This document shows positions 1-7,915 of a stretch of 64,000 nucleotides of DNA, in pieces. The notes beneath the pieces were generated by a model, which did not search any database, was not told the DNA's origin, and saw only the letters and a program-made list of their open reading frames with translations. Numbering within the stretch: the stretch's first letter is position 1; each line of letters begins with the position of its first letter. Source of the DNA: Coleofasciculus sp. FACHB-1120 (GTDB lineage Bacteria > Cyanobacteriota > Cyanobacteriia > Cyanobacteriales > FACHB-T130); contig NZ_JACJTV010000009.1 of NCBI RefSeq assembly GCF_014698845.1, positions 62,001 through 126,000 of the forward strand, given 5' to 3'. A program made the position numbers and the translations under genes.

Positions 1-1413
1 GCGCTAAAAGCATCCTCGCAGCCGGTAGAGGTGAATGAAAGCGCACCAATCTCAGTACCGACCTTAGCGACCAACCAAGCGACCAATCAAGGGCTACCAA
101 TCCAGACAGTGGCCCCCACACCGATTGCTGTCGTTGAAACCAACGGGGCAACGGCAGATGTGTACCAGGTCAAGCCGGGAGATACGCTAGATGCGATCGC
201 TCGCATCCACGGCGTTTCTAGATCGGAGCTGCTCCGGATAAATCAGTTGAATAACCCGAACATGATTCGCGTTAATCAACCACTGAAGATCCCGAAAAAA
301 CAGACTGTAACTGTAATCCCTGGTCTTAACGCTGCACTTAGACAATCCAAGTCTAATGTTGCTGTGCCAAATCTCTCCGTTCCTACTTTGCCAACTACTG
401 TTCCCGTACCCGTCGCAGCAACACAGGTACGAGTGCAAAGGAATGCGAATGTCCCTACCGTCAAACCAGTGATGTTAGCGGATAATCCGTTACCCACTAG
501 CACACCCGTTGCCGAGAGGACACAAACTCAGTCTGCTGGCTTGAAGCAAAACTCCGAGTACAGCACCCAGATTGAGAAACTACGGGAAGACATCATCAAA
601 CTCCGGCAGCAGTATCGTACCCAGCAAAACGGAGATACCGCTGACTCACAGAACGTTCCGGTTGCTAACATCTCGGTGCCAGTGACTCCTGCATTCGTGC
701 CGGTTGCACCTGTCGTCAACAAACCGTTGCAACGTTCTGAATACTCGACTCCGATCAATCCAGAATTCAGCCCAAATCGTTATAACGAAGCCGTACAAGC
801 AGAAATGCAAAAGCGGCAACGGCAACAACAGCGATCGCAGGCTGCAATTGAAATCAAGGTGCCCCCACCTGCTGCACCACGGGCTAGAACCCAGCAGTCA
901 CTGGTGGCGGCAGCGCCCTCCGCAGCGGACACTTATAACCCGACACTCCGCCCCCCCTTCGGGCAACAAGTTGCTCCAGATTTACCACCCCTCCCTGGTC
1001 CAAATCCCTACCTGCCGGATAGCCCAGGTCAATTTAATGGCTACATCTGGCCCTCAAAGGGCGTTTTGACCTCAGGTTATGGTCGGCGCTGGGGACGGAT
1101 GCACAAGGGGATTGATATCGCGGCTCCGGTCGGCACGCCTGTAGTGGCGGCAGCTCCTGGTGTCGTGGTGTATGCACGCTGGAATTCTGGTGGTTATGGA
1201 AATCTGGTGGACATTAAACACGCTGATGGCACCCTAACTCGCTATGCCCACAACAACCGGCTTCTGGTTCGAGAAGGCGAAGCAGTTGAGCAAGGTCAGC
1301 AGATTTCTGAGATGGGCAGCACCGGACGCAGCACGGGGCCTCACCTTCACTTTGAGTTGCATTCGGCTGGAAAAGGAGCTATCAACCCGATAGCTTTGCT
1401 ACCCCGACGCTAA
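1..1413 (+). CDS. LysM and M23 (lysostaphin-type) peptidase, 5' end outside the window
   Basis: The reading frame is open to the first base of the window, so the gene begins upstream; the GTG at 31 is only the first in-frame start codon seen. Counting from it, residues about 43-88 form a LysM peptidoglycan-binding domain (YQVKPGDTLDAIARIHGVS). A long Pro/Val/Thr/Gln-rich linker follows. The last ~120 residues are an M23 metallopeptidase domain with zinc ligands in HKGID (His and Asp) and HLHFE (second His). Known M23/LysM proteins cut or remodel peptidoglycan in the periplasm or act as divisome activators (EnvC/NlpD type); which applies here is not visible. A signal peptide would lie outside the window. 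A hairpin terminator follows at 1434. Confidence 0.93.
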   Translation, partial: ALKASSQPVEVNESAPISVPTLATNQATNQGLPIQTVAPTPIAVVETNGATADVYQVKPGDTLDAIARIHGVSRSELLRINQLNNPNMIRVNQPLKIPKKQTVTVIPGLNAALRQSKSNVAVPNLSVPTLPTTVPVPVAATQVRVQRNANVPTVKPVMLADNPLPTSTPVAERTQTQSAGLKQNSEYSTQIEKLREDIIKLRQQYRTQQNGDTADSQNVPVANISVPVTPAFVPVAPVVNKPLQRSEYSTPINPEFSPNRYNEAVQAEMQKRQRQQQRSQAAIEIKVPPPAAPRARTQQSLVAAAPSAADTYNPTLRPPFGQQVAPDLPPLPGPNPYLPDSPGQFNGYIWPSKGVLTSGYGRRWGRMHKGIDIAAPVGTPVVAAAPGVVVYARWNSGGYGNLVDIKHADGTLTRYAHNNRLLVREGEAVEQGQQISEMGSTGRSTGPHLHFELHSAGKGAINPIALLPRR

Positions 1414-1433
1414 GAAAGAGGCAAAAGCAAAGG

Positions 1434-1478
1434 AAAAGGCAAAAGAAAATATATTTCTTTTGTCTTTTCTCTTTTTTA
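1434..1478 (+). terminator. Rho-independent terminator after the M23 gene
   Basis: A 15-bp stem (1434-1448 with 1454-1468, one G-U pair) and a 5-base loop is followed by a T-rich run. It starts 20 bases after the M23 stop codon and precedes the tRNA gene, so it should separate the two transcripts. Confidence 0.65.
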
Positions 1479-1538
1479 AGCCAGGGTAGCAATAATCTTG
1501 CTGGTATGCTAGGATGATAAGGTTGTTTAAGAAAACTT

Positions 1539-1611
1539 GGCTCTGTAGCTCAGTGGTTAGAGCAGGGGACTCATAAGCCCAAGGTCGCAGGTTCAAATCC
1601 CGCCAGAGCCA
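1539..1611 (+). tRNA. tRNA with CAU anticodon (elongator Met or Ile2)
   Basis: A 73-base cloverleaf without encoded CCA. The acceptor stem GGCTCTG pairs with CAGAGCC, the D arm is GCTC/GAGC, the anticodon loop is CTCATAA (anticodon CAT) and the T loop is TTCAAAT. The T stem has an A-C mismatch at the position where E. coli elongator tRNA-Met also has one. By hand folding the anticodon stem has three G-C pairs flanked by two mismatches. A CAU anticodon can belong to elongator Met or to lysidine-modified Ile2; the loop and D arm fit both, so I leave the amino acid open. It is not the initiator type, since the 1-72 pair is G-C and the three G-C pairs adjoining the loop are absent. Confidence 0.93.
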
Positions 1612-1690
1612 TTTTATAAAGTTATAAAAAGCCAGGTCTGAAGTCTGAAGAATGAGTAGTCTGGTGATTGTACTCATTCCTCGCTGGTCA

Positions 1691-3751
1691 TTAATCGGAA
1701 TAGTGTCGGATGAGTTCGGCAATAGACCAAGCTTGAGCGATCGCTCCTTGAACGGCATGAGGCGGATCGCCATCAAAAATTTCCGAGACCGAACCTAGGC
1801 AGGCTGAGGACTGCAAGTGTTCAATCATCGGCTGCCAATCAAAAGGGACGGGTTCTGAAGCGTAGAAGCGCCTCCTAGCTCGAATAAAGGGGCCAATCAG
1901 CCAGCTCCAAACCGTGCCTTGGTGGTAGGCGCGATCGCGATATTGAGGATTCCCAGCATACGTCCCCACATAGTTGGGATCGGCGGGATCGAGACTGCGG
2001 AGACCGTAGGGTGTTAGTAAGCGATCGCTTGCTACCTTGAGGACAGACTGCCCTTGCTCGGCAGGAAACCCGCAATGAGAAAGTGAGAGAGCCAAAACTG
2101 CATTCGGACGAATTGTGGGGTCTCGCACGTCATCCGGTGCGATCGTATCGTAGAAATATCCCCGAGTCGGATTCCAGAACTTTTGCAGCGATCTCTTCAC
2201 CTGTTGCGCCTGCTGAATATAGCGTTCTCGCTGGTTAATCCGCTTCTGTGAATTTGCTCCCCCTTCCCTGACTAACAATTCTGCCCACCGGCTCGCCCAA
2301 CATAAAGCAGAGTACCAGAGAGCATTAATTTCTATAGGTTTACCCCGACGAGGCGTTACTGGCTGACCATCAACCACCGCATCCATCCAGGTAAGCGCCA
2401 CTCCTGGAGCATCCCAGGTGACTAGGCCATCGGTGGCATCAATCCGGACATTGTAGAGGGTACCAGCCATAAAGCTTTTGTAAATCTGCCGCACCACAGG
2501 ATATTGCTGAACCAGAAAATCCCAATCCTGCGTTGCTTCCAGGTAAAGACCCAAAGTTTCAACCCACCACAGCGCGGCATCAATACTGTTGTAAAATGGC
2601 TCAGCTCCAGTATCTGGAAACGCATTGGGAATCAAACCATTCCGACAATAGCGCCCAAAAGTTTCCAGCAGTCCCTTCGCCAACTCATAGCGCCCAGTCG
2701 CTAAAGCCAGTCCTGGTAGAGCAATTAGCGTATCGCGTCCCCAGTCATTAAACCAGGGGTAGCCAGCAATCACAGTCGGGCCAGCAATAGAAGCGCGGTA
2801 GACAATAAATTGATCGCCTGCTCGCAACAGGTGCTGCAAAATACCATTGTCACTGGTTGATGGTTCGTTGCTATGAAGCCGCAACACGGAACTCTGAACC
2901 GCTTTCAGTCGCTGTTGCTCTACCTGCACTGCTTGCTCAAAGTCTAGGGAACTGAGGTGTGGTTGTTTGGAGTTACACAATCCCACTTTCGCTTCTAGAG
3001 TGAGGGAGTCTCCCGGTTGTAGGGGCACTGTCAGGTATCCAGGGCTGAAGAGGTCTTCCTTGTCGCCCAATCCCCGCCGGTTCTCTTCTGGATAGTAATA
3101 ATGCCAATACCAAACGGTGTCTGGTTGATAGCGACCCTTACTCCAGCGCAATTGCCAGGGAGTCCCAGTCCAGTCAGGACGCATCCCCTGCAAGCAAATT
3201 TGCTTTTGACCAACTAATTGCGAGAAGGACAATCCTGAGGCTGCGGATTGCTGGTGGTGAAAGTCGCGATCGCCAATCACCGGGCGTAACCTCAGCGTAG
3301 CCAACTCAGAGCCTTCATAGCGGTACTGGATCAAAATCCGGTTACAAAAGTGGGGAGTGGCTGATGGCTCAGTTTCTTTCCCGCTCCCTACCATCTCTGA
3401 CCCGCTTTCTACTAGGCCATAGGGCATCACCATCTGCCTGCTTAGCTGCCAGTTATCCTCACCCCAAACCCAACGGGGAAACGGGTCAATATCAAAAGAA
3501 CGCAGTAGCTGGTAGCCCAAAGGGTCAATTTTTCCGTCTATCCAGAAATTCGTCCCCAGTGCAAATATCCGTCCTCCTACATCCAAACTGGCATCCAGGT
3601 GAGACAGTAATAAAGTTCGCTGACTCGGCGGCTCGAGGGCGGCAATTAACCAACCGTGATAAGTCCGAGTCCGAGCATCACAAACCGTTCCACTAGCAAA
3701 ACTTCCTAACCCGTTGGTGAGTAGCCACTCGCGCGTATCCAAATTCTTCAT
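1691..3751 (-). CDS. Glycogen debranching enzyme (amylo-alpha-1,6-glucosidase family)
   Basis: A 686-residue protein of the bacterial/archaeal GDE type. The N-terminal domain opens with WLLTNGLGSFASGTVCD and RTYHGWLIAA, hallmarks of the GDE N-terminal beta-sandwich. The C-terminal half is the (alpha/alpha)6 barrel with GYPWFNDWGRDTLIALPG, NAFPDTGAEPFYNSIDA, TWMDAVVDGQPVTPR and YHQGTVWSWLIGPF, which carry the acidic catalytic residues of the family. It hydrolyses alpha-1,6 branch stubs during glycogen breakdown in the cytoplasm. Length is normal and the ATG start directly precedes the conserved N-terminus. It is transcribed toward the tRNA and divergently from the peroxiredoxin gene at 3897. 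No other glycogen gene is adjacent. Confidence 0.93.
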   Translation of the reverse strand: MKNLDTREWLLTNGLGSFASGTVCDARTRTYHGWLIAALEPPSQRTLLLSHLDASLDVGGRIFALGTNFWIDGKIDPLGYQLLRSFDIDPFPRWVWGEDNWQLSRQMVMPYGLVESGSEMVGSGKETEPSATPHFCNRILIQYRYEGSELATLRLRPVIGDRDFHHQQSAASGLSFSQLVGQKQICLQGMRPDWTGTPWQLRWSKGRYQPDTVWYWHYYYPEENRRGLGDKEDLFSPGYLTVPLQPGDSLTLEAKVGLCNSKQPHLSSLDFEQAVQVEQQRLKAVQSSVLRLHSNEPSTSDNGILQHLLRAGDQFIVYRASIAGPTVIAGYPWFNDWGRDTLIALPGLALATGRYELAKGLLETFGRYCRNGLIPNAFPDTGAEPFYNSIDAALWWVETLGLYLEATQDWDFLVQQYPVVRQIYKSFMAGTLYNVRIDATDGLVTWDAPGVALTWMDAVVDGQPVTPRRGKPIEINALWYSALCWASRWAELLVREGGANSQKRINQRERYIQQAQQVKRSLQKFWNPTRGYFYDTIAPDDVRDPTIRPNAVLALSLSHCGFPAEQGQSVLKVASDRLLTPYGLRSLDPADPNYVGTYAGNPQYRDRAYHQGTVWSWLIGPFIRARRRFYASEPVPFDWQPMIEHLQSSACLGSVSEIFDGDPPHAVQGAIAQAWSIAELIRHYSD

Positions 3752-3896
3752 TCCTACTCAAACTCGTTATGAGTATGATATAGTTGTTACAGTTCGTAAA
3801 TAAGCCGTCGTTGCGTCTAGGGTAGACCTCAACTAGATTACCCTTGACTCAGCACGAGTCAATGCAAAATCTATTCCATTTAAGGAGAATCTATTC

Positions 3897-4502
3897 ATGA
3901 CCCACCACACAGAAGGCTGTCTTCGGGTTGGACAAACCGCCCCAGACTTTACCGCAACCGCTGTGGTCGATCAGGAATTCAAGACGGTCAAACTGTCTGA
4001 CTATCGTGACAAGTATGTAGTCTTGTTCTTCTATCCCCTTGACTTTACATTCGTTTGTCCAACAGAGATTACAGCTTTTAGTGACGCTTATTCAAAATTT
4101 CAGGATCTCAACACTGAAATCCTTGGGGTCTCTGTTGACAGTGAATTTTCCCACTTGGCATGGATTCAAACAGACCGCAAATCCGGCGGCGTCGGCGACC
4201 TAAACTATCCCCTCGTTTCTGATATTAAGAAAGAGATTAGTGCTGCTTTCAATGTCCTCGATCCAGAGGCAGGCATTGCACTCCGGGGGCTGTTCATCAT
4301 CGATAAAGAAGGCGTGATTCAGCACGCTACGATTAACAACCTCGCTTTTGGTCGCAACGTCGATGAGACTCTGCGGACGCTGCAAGCAATCCAGTACGTC
4401 CAGACTAACCCCGATGAAGTTTGCCCCGCTGGTTGGCAACCGGGTGACAAGACAATGGTTCCCGACCCCGTCAAGTCAAAGGTCTTCTTTTCTGCCGTCT
4501 AA
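3897..4502 (+). CDS. Typical 2-Cys peroxiredoxin (AhpC/TSA)
   Basis: 201 residues. The peroxidatic Cys54 sits in [10 protein letters not shown] and the resolving Cys176 in DEVCPAGW, the exact arrangement of typical 2-Cys peroxiredoxins, which reduce H2O2 and organic peroxides using thioredoxin. The [13 protein letters not shown] loop and the C-terminal extension with F residues resemble the eukaryote-like, overoxidation-sensitive group common in cyanobacteria and chloroplasts. The start is well fixed: ATG at 3897 has a strong Shine-Dalgarno sequence AAGGAG at 3882-3887. A strong terminator at 4560 suggests a monocistronic message. Divergent from the debranching enzyme gene. Confidence 0.97.
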   Translation: MTHHTEGCLRVGQTAPDFTATAVVDQEFKTVKLSDYRDKYVVLFFYPLDFTFVCPTEITAFSDAYSKFQDLNTEILGVSVDSEFSHLAWIQTDRKSGGVGDLNYPLVSDIKKEISAAFNVLDPEAGIALRGLFIIDKEGVIQHATINNLAFGRNVDETLRTLQAIQYVQTNPDEVCPAGWQPGDKTMVPDPVKSKVFFSAV

Positions 4503-4559
4503 AAAATTGCTGGTGGCGAGTCAGTTTTAGGACTGATTTAGTCGTGAATAAATCAAAAT

Positions 4560-4613
4560 CCCGATACATCTAATGAGATTTTTCTTGTTAGATGTATCGG
4601 GGTTTATTTTTTT
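4560..4613 (+). terminator. Strong Rho-independent terminator after the 2-Cys peroxiredoxin
   Basis: A perfect 14-bp stem (4560-4573 with 4588-4601) with a 14-base loop, followed by GTTTATTTTTTT. It lies 58 bases past the peroxiredoxin stop codon. Confidence 0.9.
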
Positions 4614-4874
4614 ATGATTGTTTCCTTCACTTAAGTTCCATCGCTACAAATTTTCCGGAAGGCGCAAGCAGATACAACATCAAAGTTAGTTTAGTAGTTG
4701 GAAAAACTCTCAGTTGATAACGGGGATACGCCAAGAGCTTAAGTTAGTCACTCAGGGATGCGATTTTTGTTGGGGATGAAGGATGCGATCGCTTTCTCGT
4801 CCACGATTCGCCCCGGTTCGCAAAAAAGTAAAGAACTATTACAATTACAGCAATAAGACCAAAATGATATACCG

Positions 4875-5417
4875 ATGCTGACATCTACTGACTTTAGCGG
4901 ACTGTTAAATCAACGCTTCTTTGAAAATTTCTTGCCGATACCGGCAACCAGCCGTTTAAACCTGGGAGAAACGACTCCAGCATTTGAACTGCCGGATATT
5001 ACTAACGGAGGGAAAGTTAAGTTATCGGATTACAGGGGAAAGCAACCTGTAATCCTTGCCTTCACCCGCATCTTCACCGAAAAGCAGTATTGTCCGTTCT
5101 GCTTTCCTCACATCAAAGCGCTGAATGAAAACTACGAGCGCTTTACCAGCTTGGGCGTCGAGGTGTTGATGATTACCAGTACCGACCAACCGCAGAGTAA
5201 AACGGTTGTCAAAGACCTGGGTTTAAAGATTCCCTTGCTCAGCGACCCCAGTTGTCGGACGTTTCGAGCTTACTGTACGGGTCAAGCTTTGGGTGCGCCT
5301 CTGCCAGCCCAATTCGTACTGGATAAACAGGGAATTCTGCGCTATAAACATTTGTTCTCCTTCCTCGACCATAATGCTGAAGTGGAGAAGCTGCTAGAGA
5401 CGCTCAGCGGATTGTAG
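4875..5417 (+). CDS. Peroxiredoxin-like (AhpC/TSA, redoxin domain) protein
   Basis: 180 residues with a thioredoxin fold of the AhpC/TSA superfamily: LGETTPAFELPD, VKLSDYRGKQPVILAF, then YCPFC with Cys73 and Cys76. Two cysteines spaced CxxC at the active site resemble TlpA/PrxQ-like thiol reductases rather than the 2-Cys type upstream, so the enzyme could be an atypical peroxidase or a thiol-disulfide oxidoreductase. No signal peptide is evident, which suggests a cytoplasmic location. The ATG lies in AT-rich DNA with no clear ribosome-binding site. A 13-bp inverted repeat follows the stop. Its closeness to the 2-Cys peroxiredoxin suggests a shared oxidative-stress role, but the terminator between them argues against an operon. 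Confidence 0.85.
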   Translation: MLTSTDFSGLLNQRFFENFLPIPATSRLNLGETTPAFELPDITNGGKVKLSDYRGKQPVILAFTRIFTEKQYCPFCFPHIKALNENYERFTSLGVEVLMITSTDQPQSKTVVKDLGLKIPLLSDPSCRTFRAYCTGQALGAPLPAQFVLDKQGILRYKHLFSFLDHNAEVEKLLETLSGL

Positions 5418-5439
5418 ATTCCTCGAATCATGCCAACAA

Positions 5440-5473
5440 GTTGCGTTCAGACCCTACTCTGTCTGAACGCAAC
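5440..5473. terminator. Perfect inverted repeat between convergent genes
   Basis: A 13-bp perfect stem (5440-5452 with 5461-5473) with an 8-base loop lies between the ends of the + gene at 5417 and the - gene at 5486. Neither side has a strong T tract, so it may act as a bidirectional transcript end or RNA-stabilising stem. Confidence 0.5.
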
Positions 5474-5485
5474 TGGGAATTAGCA

Positions 5486-6091
5486 TCAGGGAAGTGGACG
5501 AGAAAACCTGCGGAAAAGCGGCACATCGTTAGCCATTAAATTCGCCATCAGTAGGATATTTGACCGTTCTATCGTGGGAAAACTAATGCGATAAATAAAG
5601 TTATCCTGCTGCCACATTACTGAGGAAAACTCATAGGATGGCTTTTGTTTCTGCCCTTCTAATAGATATCCTCTAATATCTTTCCTTAAGGTGATGGGAT
5701 CGCCTGCTGTTTTATGTTTTTCTAATTCTCTTATTGCATTGGGCGAGGCCTTTCTCTCAACCGAAAAACTGCCGACTAAGCACGGTTGAGGGTTACTGTA
5801 GCAGGTAAAAAGGCTAACAGTATAAATTAATGGGGTTTCTGACGGGAAGACACGGACAACCAACTCGGAAGGATCTACATCGGCGAAACCACTGAGTAGA
5901 ATTTGGGACGGCAAGCGCATGATCAACCCAGGCGGGATGCTGCTTTGAATAGTCTCTAAATGGGGAGTAAATACAGGAGCGGGACGAGCCTGTACGGGCA
6001 CGTTCTCAGATACCCTAATTACTACACTCCCAGCCACTGCCAGAACGACTGACAGATATAGTTTTTTAACCCGCAAGAATTTGTAATGCAA
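5486..6091 (-). CDS. Exported protein of unknown function
   Basis: 201 residues and no family I recognise. The N-terminus (FLRVKKLYLSVVLAVAGSVV) is a plausible signal peptide or anchor with a cleavage candidate at VQA-RPAP around residue 36. The mature part contains two cysteines (FTCYSNPQPC) that could form a disulfide and a phrase, ILLSGFADVDPSEL, suggesting a beta-rich secreted domain. The only upstream start in frame is TTG at 6091, so the start is uncertain. It converges with the peroxiredoxin-like gene and diverges from the efflux operon at 6389. Confidence 0.7.
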   Translation of the reverse strand: MHYKFLRVKKLYLSVVLAVAGSVVIRVSENVPVQARPAPVFTPHLETIQSSIPPGLIMRLPSQILLSGFADVDPSELVVRVFPSETPLIYTVSLFTCYSNPQPCLVGSFSVERKASPNAIRELEKHKTAGDPITLRKDIRGYLLEGQKQKPSYEFSSVMWQQDNFIYRISFPTIERSNILLMANLMANDVPLFRRFSRPLP

Positions 6092-6388
6092 GGATTCGAG
6101 ATTTTGTCAAGGGTTTAAAAAAAAGCATAGCAGCTGGAATGCGGCTCAGGGCGATCGCTCGCCCAACACCAGAAAGCAGATTCTCAAGATCCGCCCTTAA
6201 GACTGACCTATAGAAAGGTCTTTGCACTTTATGATTTGTAAAGTGAACGTTTGTAAACTATCAGCAGTCTAAATAGACAGGCAGGCACAGAGCTAACCTG
6301 TTGCCCGTGCATCTCACCGCTGGACTGCCCCGCCGAATGCAAGTCCGAACCGTCTCCTGAGTGAAACACCCAAGTGCAACTTAAGCGT

Positions 6389-7822
6389 ATGTCTCCTGAT
6401 ATATCTGCTGCTCCAGCCTCTCGGCAGCAACCGAGTCAAAAATTAACAAGGCAACGGCAAAATCAAAAAATTCCCCTATTTATATTGATATTTGCTGTTT
6501 TAGGGATACCTGGATTGACCAGTTGTGGCATTCTGCCGAAAGCAGAAGCGGAGGCTCAATCTCCCAGAGGGCAACAAGGGGGGCAAGGAAAACCTACGCC
6601 AGTGGATGTGGCGATCGCTCGCAGCGAATCGCTCCAAGAAGATGTAAAATTCATCGGCACCACTCGCCCACTCAGAGAAGTCTCGGTGCAACCCCAAGTG
6701 GAAGGACGGCTGCTATCTCTTAAAGCAGATGTGGGAGATCGGGTCGCGCAGGGTCAAATTGTTGCCCAGTTAGATGACACCACCTTATTGACTAGCGTGA
6801 ATCAGGCGCAAGCAGAACTCGCAACGCTTCAAGCGGAAGTTGCCCGCGCCCGAACTCAGGTAGCTAATGCACGGACACAGGTGGAACAGGCAAAAGTTGC
6901 ATTGCAGCAAACACAGCGGGATGCGGCTCGACTGGCAGGCTTGGCGAGACAGGGTGCGATCGCTCAGCAACAAGCAGAATTAGCTCAAACCGAAGCTCAA
7001 ACGGCTCAACAAGCTTTGCTCTCTGCTCAGGCACAGGTGACGACAGAACAGCAAGCAGTTGTAGCGGCTCAAGGCAGAGTCAAGGCGCAACAATCTGTAC
7101 TGGCTCAAAATCGCGAACGGCAATCCTATTCAGTATTAACTTCCCCCATTAGCGGGGTTGTCGTTTCTAAAGGGTTAGAACCGGGCGATTTAGCAAACCC
7201 AGGGAGTGAAATCTTGAAAATTGGAGATTTCAGCCGCGTCACAGTGGTGGTGCCAGTTTCAGAATTGGAATTGTCAAATATCCGGGCTGGACAATCGGTG
7301 CGGGTGCAATTAGACGCCTTCAAGAACAGGGAGTTTCTTGGACAAGTGGCTCGCATTTCTCCGGCTGCGAATGTAGCGGCTCGTCAAGTGCCGGTAGAAG
7401 TCACGATTGCCAACCCTAATGGTGAGATCGGCAGTGGGCTGTTGGCACGGGTCAGCTTTGCCTCAAATACGTCCCCACGGGTCGTGGTGCCGCAGACGGC
7501 GCTGCAAGAAGCAGGAGGGAGAGGGAGACAGGCACAGGGGGGGCAGGCACAAGGGGGACAGGCAAGAAGCGAGGGAGAGAGCGCTTCCAACTCCAAAGAA
7601 AATGCAAAACCTAGCAAGGCGACGGTGTTTGTTGTGACTCGTGAAGGGCAACAACCAAAAGTGCAAGCTCGATCGGTGACAGTAGGCGATCGCGTAAATG
7701 GAAAAGTAGAAATTCTGTCGGGATTAAAGCCGGGAGAGCGATTTGTCAGCCGCGCTGGTAAGCCGCTCAAGGATGGCGAACTTGTAAGCTTAAGTGTTTT
7801 ATCAGAAACTCCAAAGCCTTAG
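6389..7822 (+). CDS. RND efflux periplasmic adaptor (HlyD/MFP family) lipoprotein
   Basis: The membrane-fusion subunit of a tripartite RND pump. After a basic N-terminus and a hydrophobic stretch there is a lipobox, LTSC, so the protein is probably lipid-anchored on the periplasmic side. Domains in order are a split biotinyl-lipoyl domain (VQPQVEGRLLSLKADVGDRV and later SPISGVVVSKGLEPGD), a long Ala/Gln-rich coiled-coil hairpin (roughly residues 125-230), a beta-barrel domain and a membrane-proximal domain. A Gly/Gln-rich low-complexity stretch lies in the C-terminal third (DNA about 7510-7580). ATG at 6389 is chosen over an in-frame GTG at 6374; neither has a clear ribosome-binding site. It precedes its pump gene by 93 bases. 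No TolC-like gene is in the window. Confidence 0.93.
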   Translation: MSPDISAAPASRQQPSQKLTRQRQNQKIPLFILIFAVLGIPGLTSCGILPKAEAEAQSPRGQQGGQGKPTPVDVAIARSESLQEDVKFIGTTRPLREVSVQPQVEGRLLSLKADVGDRVAQGQIVAQLDDTTLLTSVNQAQAELATLQAEVARARTQVANARTQVEQAKVALQQTQRDAARLAGLARQGAIAQQQAELAQTEAQTAQQALLSAQAQVTTEQQAVVAAQGRVKAQQSVLAQNRERQSYSVLTSPISGVVVSKGLEPGDLANPGSEILKIGDFSRVTVVVPVSELELSNIRAGQSVRVQLDAFKNREFLGQVARISPAANVAARQVPVEVTIANPNGEIGSGLLARVSFASNTSPRVVVPQTALQEAGGRGRQAQGGQAQGGQARSEGESASNSKENAKPSKATVFVVTREGQQPKVQARSVTVGDRVNGKVEILSGLKPGERFVSRAGKPLKDGELVSLSVLSETPKP

Positions 7823-7913
7823 AGTTTTGAGTTTTGACTTCTTAATTCAAAACTCACGCATTCACTCAAAATTCCGAATTCACTCAAAATTCAGAACTCA
7901 AAATTCAAAATAA
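7821..7913. repeat. AT-rich repeats of the ACTCAAAATTC type between adaptor and pump genes
   Basis: The 93-base gap is built from variants of GAGTTTTGA and its complement TCAAAACTC/ACTCAAAATTC, repeated several times and able to pair (for example 7829-7837 with 7847-7855). Such simple repeats are frequent between cyanobacterial genes. The stem could reduce but need not stop read-through into the pump gene. Confidence 0.6.
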
Positions 7914-7915
7914 TT

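Noticed and set aside
1399-1776. 125-residue minus-strand frame over the CAU tRNA
   Set aside because: It runs through the tRNA antisense and the debranching-enzyme end; the sequence is the typical false product of a tRNA complement.
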